64,000 bases of DNA, taken from positions 537,470-601,469 of the forward strand of contig NZ_JNKF01000012.1 of NCBI RefSeq assembly GCF_000702825.1, given 5' to 3'. Position numbers and translations under genes: made by a program. The notes beneath the pieces are model-generated. The model saw only the letters and a list, made by a program, of their open reading frames with translations, did no database searches and was not told where the DNA came from. This document shows positions 36,505-45,818 of this stretch, one piece after another. Source of the DNA: Prevotella sp. P6B1. GTDB lineage: Bacteria; Bacteroidota; Bacteroidia; Bacteroidales; Bacteroidaceae. The stretch's first letter is position 1; each line of letters opens with the position of its first letter.

Positions 36505-38421
36505 TTAATTATTAAGCCAGAACGGTGCCTCACGAAGGTTGGGGTTCTTCTCGTACTCGTCGATATAGATTGGCATCCAGTAGTACTGCTTCTTCCAGAT
36601 ACGTGTCTGGAAGACCGTACGCTTGAAGAACTCGTTGGCATTGCTGCCCTGGAAGTTCATACCATAGCAGTCACCACACATCTCAGGCAGGTTCTCAGCC
36701 TCTTTCCAACGACGGATATCATACCAGCGGTTGTTCTCACAGCAGAGCTCTACACGACGCTCAGCACGGATCACACGACGCAGCTCATCCTGGGTATCAT
36801 CGACATGGATGTAATTCTCATCCATCTCGGTCACATCATCAGTGGTATACTGACGCACACCGGCACGTACACGAATACGGTTCAAGTATTCCAAAGCTTC
36901 CTGACGCGAAGCACTATTGTCATAGCACTCGTTAACAGCCTCAGCATAGTCCAGATAAGTGAAAGCCAGACGATAAGTAAAGCCCTGACGTGGGGTAATA
37001 GCACCTGTCAGATTATTATCGAGTACATTCAAACTCTTACGAGCCAGATAACCATTCTGTGGGGCATCATGAGGTGAAGAGGTCTGTACATTGTCACGAC
37101 CATTATAGAAGAAATTGTACTTACGGTTACCAACAGCCAGCCAAGCACCATGGAAGGATACGGCATTGTAGAAACGTGGTTCACGGTTACAGTACATGTT
37201 ATAAGTACCACGAGCTGTCACCTCACCAGGTTTTCCTGTTCCGAACTCCCAACTGGTCACATCCGAACGGTCATCAACAGCCGTTGACATACCCTCCTCT
37301 ACATAACCAGAGTTAGGATCGGTGATAGGCAGACCGTTCTTGGTGAAGAAGGCATCAACAAGCCCCTGATAAACACCCAGACCATTACCGCCACCGTACT
37401 CACGCACGCTCACCTTCGTGAGGAAGAAATTATAGTTGTTATCCTTGGTGACAGGGAAGGTAATCTCGTGGTTACCCTCACTCCAACGTTTGATGTGCAC
37501 ATTATAGGTACTCATAAAGGGGTCGACGTCACCATTAGGACCTTTCTCCGTATAGAGCTCATAACCGGCTTTCTCAGCCTCACCGATACAGAGTTTCAAT
37601 GCATCGACGGCACGTACCCACTTCTGTGGATCGTAATCAGGATTAAAGATCTGCTCGCCCTTATCGTTTACATACTCCTTATACCAAGGGTTACCATTAA
37701 CCAGCGGACTGGCAGCGAAGAGCAGCATTCGTGAACGTACAGTGAGTGCCATAATACGGTTGATACGACCATACTTTGAAGGATCATCATAGACTGCAGG
37801 CAATGCCATTGCTGCCTCCAGCATCTGCTTGTCGCAATAGTCAACCACATCATCAAACTTAGACTGACCAACCATCAGATCAGAGAGGTTGAAATCGGTT
37901 GGTGCGATATAATCGGGCTTAAAGGGGATACCACCATAAGTCTCAGCCAACTGCCACCAACCATAGGCGGTGAGGAATTTTACCTCATTCTTCATGTTGT
38001 CCACCTCCTGCTGGGGCAGATCGTGGTCAGGCATAGCCTTTACCATATTATTGAAGATATAACCATGACGGATATAACGGGGCATCATCTGCCAGTAGTT
38101 CGCATCCCATTGCGAGTTGATCGTCCACTGACCGAAAATCTTGGGGATGACCTTACTCCAGTCCCACTGCTGCCAGCGCTTAGAGGGTGTGAGGTCATCG
38201 GCAAACACCTCGTAACCGTCAGTCGTCAGTGCCCATTTATCAGGCGTATGGATTACATTATACACATAGGCCAACCAAGAATAGACCTTTTCACGGTTCT
38301 CAAACACCATATCGGTGGTGAGCTCGGTATCTGGCTCTTTGTCAAGATAATCGGAACATGACACTAACGAGCCACTAAGTGCACTGATGGCACAGAAAAT
38401 ATATAGAAGTTTCTTCTTCAT
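36505..38421 (-). CDS. SusD-family nutrient-binding lipoprotein
   Basis: A 638-residue lipoprotein with lipobox LVSC in KKKLLYIFCAISALSGSLVSC. The SusD features are the helical scaffold (VKFLTAYGWWQLAETYGGIPF) and the C-terminal RVIRAERRVELCCENNRWYDIRRW block. It follows susC by 16 bp and precedes susE. It binds the target glycan for delivery to the SusC channel; ligand identity is inferred only from neighbouring GH76, GH38, GH31 and GH97 genes. Confidence 0.95.
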   Translation of the reverse strand: MKKKLLYIFCAISALSGSLVSCSDYLDKEPDTELTTDMVFENREKVYSWLAYVYNVIHTPDKWALTTDGYEVFADDLTPSKRWQQWDWSKVIPKIFGQWTINSQWDANYWQMMPRYIRHGYIFNNMVKAMPDHDLPQQEVDNMKNEVKFLTAYGWWQLAETYGGIPFKPDYIAPTDFNLSDLMVGQSKFDDVVDYCDKQMLEAAMALPAVYDDPSKYGRINRIMALTVRSRMLLFAASPLVNGNPWYKEYVNDKGEQIFNPDYDPQKWVRAVDALKLCIGEAEKAGYELYTEKGPNGDVDPFMSTYNVHIKRWSEGNHEITFPVTKDNNYNFFLTKVSVREYGGGNGLGVYQGLVDAFFTKNGLPITDPNSGYVEEGMSTAVDDRSDVTSWEFGTGKPGEVTARGTYNMYCNREPRFYNAVSFHGAWLAVGNRKYNFFYNGRDNVQTSSPHDAPQNGYLARKSLNVLDNNLTGAITPRQGFTYRLAFTYLDYAEAVNECYDNSASRQEALEYLNRIRVRAGVRQYTTDDVTEMDENYIHVDDTQDELRRVIRAERRVELCCENNRWYDIRRWKEAENLPEMCGDCYGMNFQGSNANEFFKRTVFQTRIWKKQYYWMPIYIDEYEKNPNLREAPFWLNN

Positions 38422-38437
38422 AACGATAAACTATAAA

Positions 38438-41400
38438 CTAAAAGTTAATGTCAAGACCGAACATTACAGAACGGTTCATTGGATATTTCAAACCATCGTT
38501 GGTACCCAACTCAGGATCCCACAGTTTGAATGACGACAGACAGAACAGGTTATTACCGCTGACAAACACACGGCAACTCTTCACATAGAAATTCTGCAGC
38601 CAAGACTTGGGGAAGGTATAGCCCACCTCAATCGTCTTACAACGCAGGAAGCTCATATCTTTCTTCCACCATGTAGAGCGACGGTAGTTGTTCACATTAG
38701 GACCATAGGTGAGGCGTGGCCAGAAAGCATAAGCATCCTGATTATCCTCTGTCCAGCGGTCATTGATGTTATAGCTGTATGCATTACCCTCGGTTGTGGT
38801 ACCACCACCAGGCAGGAAGTAAGGCTGGTTACCGATGACACGATACATATCACCTGTTCCCTGGAAGAAGAAGTTGAAGTCCACATTCTTGTAGCTGATC
38901 ACACCACCAAAACCGAAGACGATACGTGGATCCTCTGTACCACCGATGAAGCCCTCATCAGCCTCAGTGATAACACCATCTTTATCCACATCCACATATT
39001 TGATATCACCAGGATGGAGTACAGCAGCGCCTACACCCTCCTGTGAAGGAATACCTTCCTTCAGGGTACCATCGGCGTTGAAGTCATCGTAGGTGAACAG
39101 ACGCTCCGCTCTCAAGCCCCAGAGCTCGTTCATTGAACGTCCTGTAGCAGAACGGTGGGTGCCCTTCAGTGCCTCGGGCTCATCCTTCTCATCCACGCGG
39201 TTCTTGGCATAGGTGAAGTTACCATAGGCCGAGGTAAACAGATTCTTATTCCACTGCTTGTGGAAGTTGAGGGTAGCCTCGAAGCCATGGTTAGACACCT
39301 GACCGAAGTTCGCCCAAGGCGCTCTCACGAAACCGGTCTGTGTTGGGATGATGCTACGCTGCATGAAGATATTCTTACGTTTCTCACCAAAGATATCGAA
39401 GTTCAGGTCGAGCATGTTCCACAAACCAAGTTCAATACCTAGGTTCTTCTTGGTGACTGTTTCCCAAGTCAGGTTGTCAACACCAATCTCACCCTCTGTA
39501 ATACCTTTGGCACCATCTCTGTTATAGTTGCGCTGACCATTCGTTCCCCAGATATAACCTTGCTCATTAGTGAGCAGTGTACCCAGATAAGCAAAACGAC
39601 GACCACCGATATTATCATCACCGGCCTGTCCAATGCTGGCACGGAACTTAATCTTATGGAAGATGGGCTTCAGTTTCTCCATGAAGTGCTCCTCACTCAG
39701 CAGCCAACCAATAGCTACAGAAGGGAAGAAACCAAAGCGCTTACCCTTGGCAAAGTTCTCTGAGCCATTGTAACCGAAGTTGAACTCAGCCACATAACGG
39801 TTATCATAGGTTGCCGACAGACGTCCAGCAATACCCTGCTTACGATAGTCCTGAATGCTGCCATCGTCGTAGGCCTGCTGGTTATAGAGCACCATGGCAT
39901 CGATGTCGGTCTTACCAAAACGCTGGCTATACATCAGGTCGGTCTCAAAGTATACACGTGTATTACCATATTCGTTACCCTGCTCGTTGCCTAAAGACTC
40001 GTCACCAGCCTCGTGCTGAGAGTAGATCAGGTTACCCTCCTCATCACGACCTGTAGCAGGGAACACGGTAGCAGGCTTAGCAGTACGGCTACGACGGCTA
40101 CGGTTCCAACGGTCGAAGCTGAACAAAGCCTTCGCCTTCAGTCCAGGCAGGATCATCTTCAGGTCCTGTTCTACGCTGAACAAGGTCTGGATCTTACTTG
40201 AGGTGATAAAGTCGTAACCCTGCTGTGTTACTGTACGCCATGGGTTGGCACGATAAGAGATAACAGGGATAGCGCCATCGCTATAGCGTGCTGGATGTAC
40301 GAAAGGCAGGGTGCGGAAAGCCTCACCAAAAGCGCCATCAGTATCACAACGCTGCTTTCTGAAACGGTTCAGATAGCCACCGATGTTCACACGGAGCATG
40401 GTTGTCTTAGTCACATCCATATCGATGTTGGTGCGCAGGTTAAACTGCTGGTTGTTGGTTGAGTTATCGAAGATCAGACTCTTATCCTGCTCCAGGATAC
40501 CCGACTCCTTGAAATAAGAAGCGACAATAGAGTAGCGCAAGAAGTCAGAACCACCACTGATATCCAGATTACCACGTGTAGCATATGAATAGTCCTTTGT
40601 GATAGCATCGATCCAGTTCACATTAGGATAGAGGTCGGGATCGTAGCCTGAACGGGTACGGTCGATCTGCAGCTGTGTGAAAGGCAAAGCCACGCCATCC
40701 TGCTGAGCCAAGCCGTTGAGCAAGGTCATATAGTCTGGCGCGTTCATGAACTTAGGCATCTTTGTGGGTTCGCTGATAGAATGCTCTACATGGAAGTTCA
40801 CCTGTGGCGCGCCAATCTTACCACGCTTGGTGGTGATAACAATCACACCATTAGCACCACGCACACCATACATGGCTGAGGCCGAAGCATCCTTCAGGAT
40901 GGAGAACGATTCGATTTCTGCCACATCCACATTGTTCAAGTCGCGCTCCACACCATCAATCAGGATCAGAGGGTTGTTGCTGCCTGAGAAAGTAGAGATA
41001 CCACGGATCCAGAAGTTAGAGTCGTCATAGCCAGGCTCACCAGAGCGCTGGATACCGATGACACCACTCAACTTACCGGCCAGGTTATTAGATAATGTGC
41101 GCGTAGAACCAAACTGTAATTCAGAGGGACGGATGGTCTCGATAGCACCGATGATAGATGCTTTCTTCTGACTGGAATAACCAGTAACCACCACTTCAGT
41201 AAACTCATTGGTCTCCTCTTCCAACATCACATTGATAAGACGAGAGCCATTCACCTTGACTTGCTTACTGGCAAATCCAATATAATTGAATTCCAGCGTA
41301 GCGCTGTTTTTTAAAGGTACCGTGATTCGGAACATACCATCAGCATCTGTGATGGCACGGGTTTCAGTACCTACCAATGTTACGGTAACACCAATAAGCG

Positions 41401-41575
41401 GTTCTTTCTGCTTATCGGTAACAAGACCAGTCACCTGATTAGTCTGTACGCCTTGTGCCATCATGACAGGAGCCTGAGGCAACAACGGAGCAGCCATCAA
41501 CATTGTCAGACTGCAAAGCATCACAGAACCGGCAGGTAGCCAGGAGTGACAGAATTTGGATAGTTGTTTGTTCAT
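38438..41575 (-). CDS. SusC/RagA-family TonB-dependent receptor, complete
   Basis: A 1045-residue outer-membrane transporter. It has a long N-terminal signal region (residues 1-41), a carboxypeptidase-like regulatory domain (VTGLVTDKQKEPLIGVTV), a TonB-box-like EVVVTGYSSQKK, a plug with IRGISTFSGSNNPLILIDGVERDL and ASAMYGVRGANGVIVITTKRG, and a 22-strand barrel ending VMFGLDINF. It heads the unit SusC-SusD-SusE-GH43. It imports oligosaccharides made at the surface, probably by the GH76 encoded nearby. The promoter has the shared operator array. Confidence 0.96.
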   Translation of the reverse strand: MNKQLSKFCHSWLPAGSVMLCSLTMLMAAPLLPQAPVMMAQGVQTNQVTGLVTDKQKEPLIGVTVTLVGTETRAITDADGMFRITVPLKNSATLEFNYIGFASKQVKVNGSRLINVMLEEETNEFTEVVVTGYSSQKKASIIGAIETIRPSELQFGSTRTLSNNLAGKLSGVIGIQRSGEPGYDDSNFWIRGISTFSGSNNPLILIDGVERDLNNVDVAEIESFSILKDASASAMYGVRGANGVIVITTKRGKIGAPQVNFHVEHSISEPTKMPKFMNAPDYMTLLNGLAQQDGVALPFTQLQIDRTRSGYDPDLYPNVNWIDAITKDYSYATRGNLDISGGSDFLRYSIVASYFKESGILEQDKSLIFDNSTNNQQFNLRTNIDMDVTKTTMLRVNIGGYLNRFRKQRCDTDGAFGEAFRTLPFVHPARYSDGAIPVISYRANPWRTVTQQGYDFITSSKIQTLFSVEQDLKMILPGLKAKALFSFDRWNRSRRSRTAKPATVFPATGRDEEGNLIYSQHEAGDESLGNEQGNEYGNTRVYFETDLMYSQRFGKTDIDAMVLYNQQAYDDGSIQDYRKQGIAGRLSATYDNRYVAEFNFGYNGSENFAKGKRFGFFPSVAIGWLLSEEHFMEKLKPIFHKIKFRASIGQAGDDNIGGRRFAYLGTLLTNEQGYIWGTNGQRNYNRDGAKGITEGEIGVDNLTWETVTKKNLGIELGLWNMLDLNFDIFGEKRKNIFMQRSIIPTQTGFVRAPWANFGQVSNHGFEATLNFHKQWNKNLFTSAYGNFTYAKNRVDEKDEPEALKGTHRSATGRSMNELWGLRAERLFTYDDFNADGTLKEGIPSQEGVGAAVLHPGDIKYVDVDKDGVITEADEGFIGGTEDPRIVFGFGGVISYKNVDFNFFFQGTGDMYRVIGNQPYFLPGGGTTTEGNAYSYNINDRWTEDNQDAYAFWPRLTYGPNVNNYRRSTWWKKDMSFLRCKTIEVGYTFPKSWLQNFYVKSCRVFVSGNNLFCLSSFKLWDPELGTNDGLKYPMNRSVMFGLDINF

Positions 41576-41613
41576 CTTTTGTTTTATTTGTTAGTTGAGA
41601 TTGATTTCGGGTG

Positions 41614-41753
41614 CAAAATTAGCTCGTTATATTCATTATCCATCAATTAATACGATTTGTATAACCCACAATCTACTCTCTTTCAGATAATACATATTGA
41701 TTATCAAATAGTTATAAGTTTTACTCTTGATAGGGTTGTATAACGGAAATATA
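41614..41753 (-). promoter_or_regulatory. Promoter and operator array of the SusC operon
   Basis: The complement has -7 box TAATTTTG at 41614-41621, with no TTTG about 20 bp upstream. GTATAA lies at 41659-41664 (45-bp offset, as in the two sister promoters), TTGATTATCA at 41697-41706 (offset 83) and GTTGTATAACGGAAATATA at 41735-41753. The last site matches TTTGTATAATAGAAATATA of the GH31 promoter. The TTGATTATCA copy is in the opposite orientation to the other two. The opposed TTATAC half-site is not seen here. Confidence 0.75.
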
Positions 41754-41759
41754 GGACTA

Positions 41760-43778
41760 TTACTTGAGGAAATTAACCGTTCGCTGGGGTGAATATAGCT
41801 CCCAGAGAGATGCTACCGTCCATCCTGCAGCAAAAATGTCGTTATAGAATCCTTTACCGTTCCGTCCATAATCCCAATGTGTATGTTGAACCACCTCTGG
41901 ATAGAATCCTGGCACAGCGATACCACACAAACGGTCTTCAGTTGGCAGCAACTGGCAGAGCGAAGATTCAATAACACCACACATCTGCGCGAAGCGCTTC
42001 TCACCAGTCTCGGTAGCAAGCCACTTGACAATATGCGGCAACTCAAACACGAACACATCGATATGGTTATTCTCTACCGACACATTACTCCACCCACGAC
42101 TTTTGAAACCGAGATCGCCCAACATCTGTCCTTTAGCAAAAGGCACATCCCACGTATAATACCATGAAAGCGCAAAGTAGGTAGCCTGGCGACAGAGTTC
42201 TATATAATGCTGACGCTCCTGCTTCTTTGTGACCATGGCCAGATAATAGGTGGCAGTCACAGCACTGATAGCGGCTTCCTTATCCTCACAATTAGCATCC
42301 AGGGTAGAAGAAAAATAGTCGCTCTTCGAGATGATATTCTTCTCCAAATAGTCAACAGTCTGCTTAGCAGCCTTCAGATAACGCTTATCGCCGAAATACT
42401 TATAACCCATCACCAGTGTCGAAGTGGCACTGGGAGTTGAACCACCCGAGGCATCAACGTCACTATGGTCATCACGATATTTGCGAGAGAAACTGCCATC
42501 AGCCTTCTGCAACAGTAGCATTTGATTGAGCAGCGTACGCATCTTTTGTTCCCAGTCCTTATGCTGACGTCCGTGTTTCTTCTCATAAGTCAGATAGTGT
42601 AGTACGGCATAGACTGCCTCTGACTGCTGACGGATGCTATGAATAAAATCCTGATCCTGAGGAATTCCGTGACTGATGCGCATATCATCCTTAAAATAGC
42701 CTTTAGCAGTGATTCCATGCTGCAGCCAACTATCAAAGATGGCCTGCCCCATATCTACCAAGACTTTCTCCCCTGTCTGTTCACCATACTCCAATGAATT
42801 GAAGGCATTCAATAAGACACGGCCAACGAACCCCAGAGTGACATGATCGGCAGGTTTGCAATCATCGCAACGCAGATTGGAACCAGAGTGATATTTGAGG
42901 GCATACTTATCCACATAGGCCTGACGGAAGTAGTTAGCCAACTGCGCCTTCATCTGTTCTGACGAATAGGGTGAATCAATAGGCTGCGGATTGATACGCT
43001 CCATACAATAGCTCCATGTGTCAGCCACGAACTGTCCATAGTCCTTGGCCTCATGCTCGTGGATGAGCCATGTTAACGACAGTTGCTCGCCAGCTTCAAG
43101 ACAAGCAAAAGTAGTAGCAGGATTCACCAATGTAAGCTTGCGGATATAGCGTTTTGGGGTTTCAACCCAAGGATAGCCAAAAGTCAATGAGGCATGTCCA
43201 CTCTCATTATCAAAACCCAGATAGCCTATCGAGGTACGTCCACCTAAGATAATTTCACCCTCCTGATGAGTGGTCAGTACTTCTGCACAATCTTCCAGTT
43301 GACGCAGTACAGTGAGCGAACGACCTGAGCGACTGTCAAAGACACCTGTAAGAGGCGATGACAGACGGTCCTCGCGAAAATTCCAACTCTTCGAAGTGTG
43401 GAATGAAGGTGCCTCACGAGGCGAACGCAGGTTCTTATGATACCAGAAGCCTGGCAGATAAAACTCACAGTCATCCGTCTGATAATCAGTCGAAGCACTG
43501 ATACCCAAGTTAAAGTATACACGTCCCTTAGCCTTCAACGTTACTACAAGCCGCATATCCTTACCTTCTGGCACCTGCATTTCTGTAATGGTCACAGGCA
43601 GTTCAGCAGATGCTGACAAGCGATTACCATCTCTTGTCAGCTGGTATGCAACAGCTTTGTTACCAGGCTGTTTCAAGGATAATTTATAACTCAAGGTGTT
43701 CGCATCAAAAGCGTGAACCTGCGATGCAGCCAATAACATGACTGCTAAGATTGATTGTTTGAAAACTATTCTTTTCAT
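41760..43778 (-). CDS. Secreted protein of unrecognised family, possible (alpha/alpha)6 glycan-active enzyme
   Basis: A 672-residue secreted protein (signal KRIVFKQSILAVMLLAASQVHA). I do not recognise the family. Residues about 25-250 are beta-rich (PVTITEMQVPEGKDMRLVVTL, LTSFGYPW-like strands). Residues about 260-660 are helical with repeated Trp/Tyr motifs (ADTWSYCMERINP, LVDMGQAIFDSWLQHG, KADGSFSRKYRDDHSDVDASGG, SATSTLVMGYKYFGDKRY, SALSWYYTWDVPFAKG-like block, SRGWSNVSVENNHIDVFVFELP). This resembles an (alpha/alpha)6 toroid fused to an N-terminal sandwich, as in several lyases and hydrolases. Conserved-looking acids are D442, D444 and D446 in RDDHSDVDA and E593/D597 in SVENNHID; their roles are unknown. 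It follows GH76 by 21 bp under the shared operator promoter. Confidence 0.75.
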   Translation of the reverse strand: MKRIVFKQSILAVMLLAASQVHAFDANTLSYKLSLKQPGNKAVAYQLTRDGNRLSASAELPVTITEMQVPEGKDMRLVVTLKAKGRVYFNLGISASTDYQTDDCEFYLPGFWYHKNLRSPREAPSFHTSKSWNFREDRLSSPLTGVFDSRSGRSLTVLRQLEDCAEVLTTHQEGEIILGGRTSIGYLGFDNESGHASLTFGYPWVETPKRYIRKLTLVNPATTFACLEAGEQLSLTWLIHEHEAKDYGQFVADTWSYCMERINPQPIDSPYSSEQMKAQLANYFRQAYVDKYALKYHSGSNLRCDDCKPADHVTLGFVGRVLLNAFNSLEYGEQTGEKVLVDMGQAIFDSWLQHGITAKGYFKDDMRISHGIPQDQDFIHSIRQQSEAVYAVLHYLTYEKKHGRQHKDWEQKMRTLLNQMLLLQKADGSFSRKYRDDHSDVDASGGSTPSATSTLVMGYKYFGDKRYLKAAKQTVDYLEKNIISKSDYFSSTLDANCEDKEAAISAVTATYYLAMVTKKQERQHYIELCRQATYFALSWYYTWDVPFAKGQMLGDLGFKSRGWSNVSVENNHIDVFVFELPHIVKWLATETGEKRFAQMCGVIESSLCQLLPTEDRLCGIAVPGFYPEVVQHTHWDYGRNGKGFYNDIFAAGWTVASLWELYSPQRTVNFLK

Positions 43779-43799
43779 TTGAATCTATAATATTAGTTA

Positions 43800-45491
43800 T
43801 TATTGTCTGACGAGGTGTTTCTTCCCACCATGAATATAAAGTCTGCCCGACTGTGGATGTTCTACTGACGTTCCCTGTAGCGTGTACCATCGCGCATCGC
43901 AACCAACTTGATTGCTACCAGCCATAGTTGGTAACTCACGCATCGCTGTATCTTCGCCATAATAATGGTCGAGTGGCACCGCGCAAGCAGCCGAAAGAGC
44001 CGTAGATGCACCAAAGGCACAGGCCGACGAACTATAATCTACCCCATTATACTGATGGTTCTCGGCAGCTTTTGTCTGCCAGGCAGAATGACCAAACGAG
44101 AGGGAGTTCAGGTTATTATAAGCATGGAATGCATTGCCAATAAGCCATTTCTGAGTATCGATATCCTGAAACTCACGGGCGTAGAGTCCTGCATAGCGCA
44201 TCAGGATTCCTTTAAAACCCTGGAAATCACCATCAGCGTTCTGACATACATGAACCACCCCAAACTCATTACATAACTCACGCTTTGCAAAAGCCAGAAT
44301 ACGATCGGCATCCTGTTTATAGCGACTATCCTGATAATGGCGATACAACAGAACTGCAGCCCCCAGCATCGTACCTTGGTTGTAGGTCGAAGCCCAGGTA
44401 TTGCGGCTTACCACCTTACTATTATCAGGATTGAACACCACACTATCATCAACATGACCTGTGACAGTATTAAACAGATACTGTCGCTGGTTCTCATACA
44501 ACTCACGCGCTTTTTCATAATAACTCTCATCACCCGAAGCCGCTGCAATATAACAAGCAGCCACCTCTGCAGGACCATTGATACAAGAGTTAGAGCCATT
44601 ACGGTCGCCAGAGTTCTCTGCCCAACGCAACATGCCTACATAACCTAAGTAAGCACGCCTGTAAATCAGGTCGAAATTTCGTTTTGCATCGTCGAGATAC
44701 ATCTGTTTGCCCGTATTCTGGTAGCCACGGATAGCAGCAATGATGAGCCACATCACATCGTCGTTAAAATCATAGCCGAACCAATCGTAACCACTCACCA
44801 CAGTACCACCGTTCCAGCTCGCTCCCACATGATAGCGCATATAGCGGTAACACTGTTCATACAGTGTCAGCAGTTCCGCTTCCTTAGTAGCTTCGTAACA
44901 GTCCAGTATAGCTTCCATCGTCTCTGCCTCGCCCCAGCTTCCATTCATGAAGGTGCGATAGTTCTGCCCCTTAAACTGCACATACTGCTCCAGAAATCCA
45001 TCAATCATTCGGCGTCGAGCCGCTACATCGAAAGTATTCTGAGGCTCGACTTCCTCAAAGCGCCATCCCTGAGCAGTAGTTCCTGTCAGGGGCTGTGCGC
45101 CATCAGTAGTAGTCAACACACGCAGATATTTCTTCTGCAATTTCAGCTGATAGGTCTTCTGTGCCTCATCAATAGGCACCAACATCCAAGAGCAAGGTTC
45201 TGTACGCTGTGTTAGCGACATATTACTGGCATCCAGATACTTGCCTGTATAGACATTACGAAACAACATCTCACCATTACCAGCATCCAATACAGTCCAC
45301 TGCTGGGCTGGCACATCCGTATTTGTCCATATCACCACTTCTGCTTTGTCGACCAAGGAGGCATTCTTCACGAAAAGTGATGCACCCTCTCTATTAGCTG
45401 ACACAATGCGATACGTTTTTCCAGGCTCTATTGCAGCCTGCATGTTGATGGCTGACATAGCCGCCATAAAAAAGCATAAAATCCGTTTCAT
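43800..45491 (-). CDS. GH76 endo-alpha-1,6-mannanase with ricin-like domain and tail
   Basis: A 563-residue secreted enzyme (signal KRILCFFMAAMSAINMQAA). Residues about 21-150 look like a ricin-type beta-trefoil or related binding domain (TYRIVSANREGASLFVKN, AQQWTVLDAGNGEMLFRNV). Residues about 155-525 are GH76: GYDWFGYDFNDDVMW with the catalytic Asp pair D244-D245, then NGPAEVAACYIAAASGDESYY and NTWASTYNQGTMLGAA. GH76 retaining endo-alpha-1,6-mannanases cut the mannan backbone of fungal cell walls. The final 37 residues (RWYTLQGTSVEHPQSGRLYIHGGKKHLVRQ) look like the sorting-like tail. It heads a two-gene unit with the unknown 672-residue protein, under the shared operator promoter. Confidence 0.9.
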   Translation of the reverse strand: MKRILCFFMAAMSAINMQAAIEPGKTYRIVSANREGASLFVKNASLVDKAEVVIWTNTDVPAQQWTVLDAGNGEMLFRNVYTGKYLDASNMSLTQRTEPCSWMLVPIDEAQKTYQLKLQKKYLRVLTTTDGAQPLTGTTAQGWRFEEVEPQNTFDVAARRRMIDGFLEQYVQFKGQNYRTFMNGSWGEAETMEAILDCYEATKEAELLTLYEQCYRYMRYHVGASWNGGTVVSGYDWFGYDFNDDVMWLIIAAIRGYQNTGKQMYLDDAKRNFDLIYRRAYLGYVGMLRWAENSGDRNGSNSCINGPAEVAACYIAAASGDESYYEKARELYENQRQYLFNTVTGHVDDSVVFNPDNSKVVSRNTWASTYNQGTMLGAAVLLYRHYQDSRYKQDADRILAFAKRELCNEFGVVHVCQNADGDFQGFKGILMRYAGLYAREFQDIDTQKWLIGNAFHAYNNLNSLSFGHSAWQTKAAENHQYNGVDYSSSACAFGASTALSAACAVPLDHYYGEDTAMRELPTMAGSNQVGCDARWYTLQGTSVEHPQSGRLYIHGGKKHLVRQ

Positions 45492-45537
45492 TTATCTTTA
45501 GTCATAAATTGTTTTGTTTATTAGCTGAATGCAGGTG

Positions 45538-45670
45538 CAAAGTTAGGGTATTTCTTCCGCACACGTATAATACATATAAAATGTATAAGCCACCTAACAC
45601 TTATACATTTCAGCAAGCACTGATAATCAAGCACTTATACTCTTGTTAAAGCCTCGTTTGTATTATACAA
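45538..45670 (-). promoter_or_regulatory. Promoter and operator array of the GH76 operon
   Basis: The complement has -7 box TAACTTTG at 45538-45545 and no TTTG about 20 bp before it. Sites are GTATAA at 45583-45588 (offset 45) within an 11-bp inverted repeat AAATGTATAAG/CTTATACATTT (45579-45610), TGATAATCAA at 45621-45630 (offset 83), TTATAC near 45635 and a near-perfect palindrome TTGTATtATACAA at 45658-45670. This fills most of the 305-bp gap between the GH76 gene and the PrsW gene. Confidence 0.75.
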
Positions 45671-45703
45671 TTCAAACGTTATAAAACAATAATTTCAGTA
45701 AGA

Positions 45704-45748
45704 TTGACACATTTTTCGCCCATCTATGTCCACTTATTCCTGACTTTG
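45704..45748 (+). promoter_or_regulatory. Orphan GATTGACAC promoter-like element
   Basis: AGATTGACACATTTTTCG at 45701-45718, with TTGACAC at 45704-45710, and a TGACTTTG -7-like box at 45741-45748, exactly 37 bp start to start. The same element and spacing occur before the genes at 51643 and 58924. Here it points to the right but no + strand gene follows; the next genes are on the - strand. It may be a relic or drive an antisense RNA. Confidence 0.45.
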
Positions 45749-45793
45749 CAGCGCAAATAAAGGTCAGATGCCACTCAGAGAGCACTCGTTGAG

Positions 45794-45818
45794 AGATTAT
45801 CCCAATTCGGGATAATCT
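45794..45818 (-). terminator. Hairpin over the PrsW stop codon
   Basis: A perfect 10-bp stem, AGATTATCCC (45794-45803) and GGGATAATCT (45809-45818), with a 5-base loop. The PrsW stop codon (45797-45799) is inside the stem. No T run follows on the - strand, so attenuation or 3' protection is as likely as termination. Confidence 0.55.
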
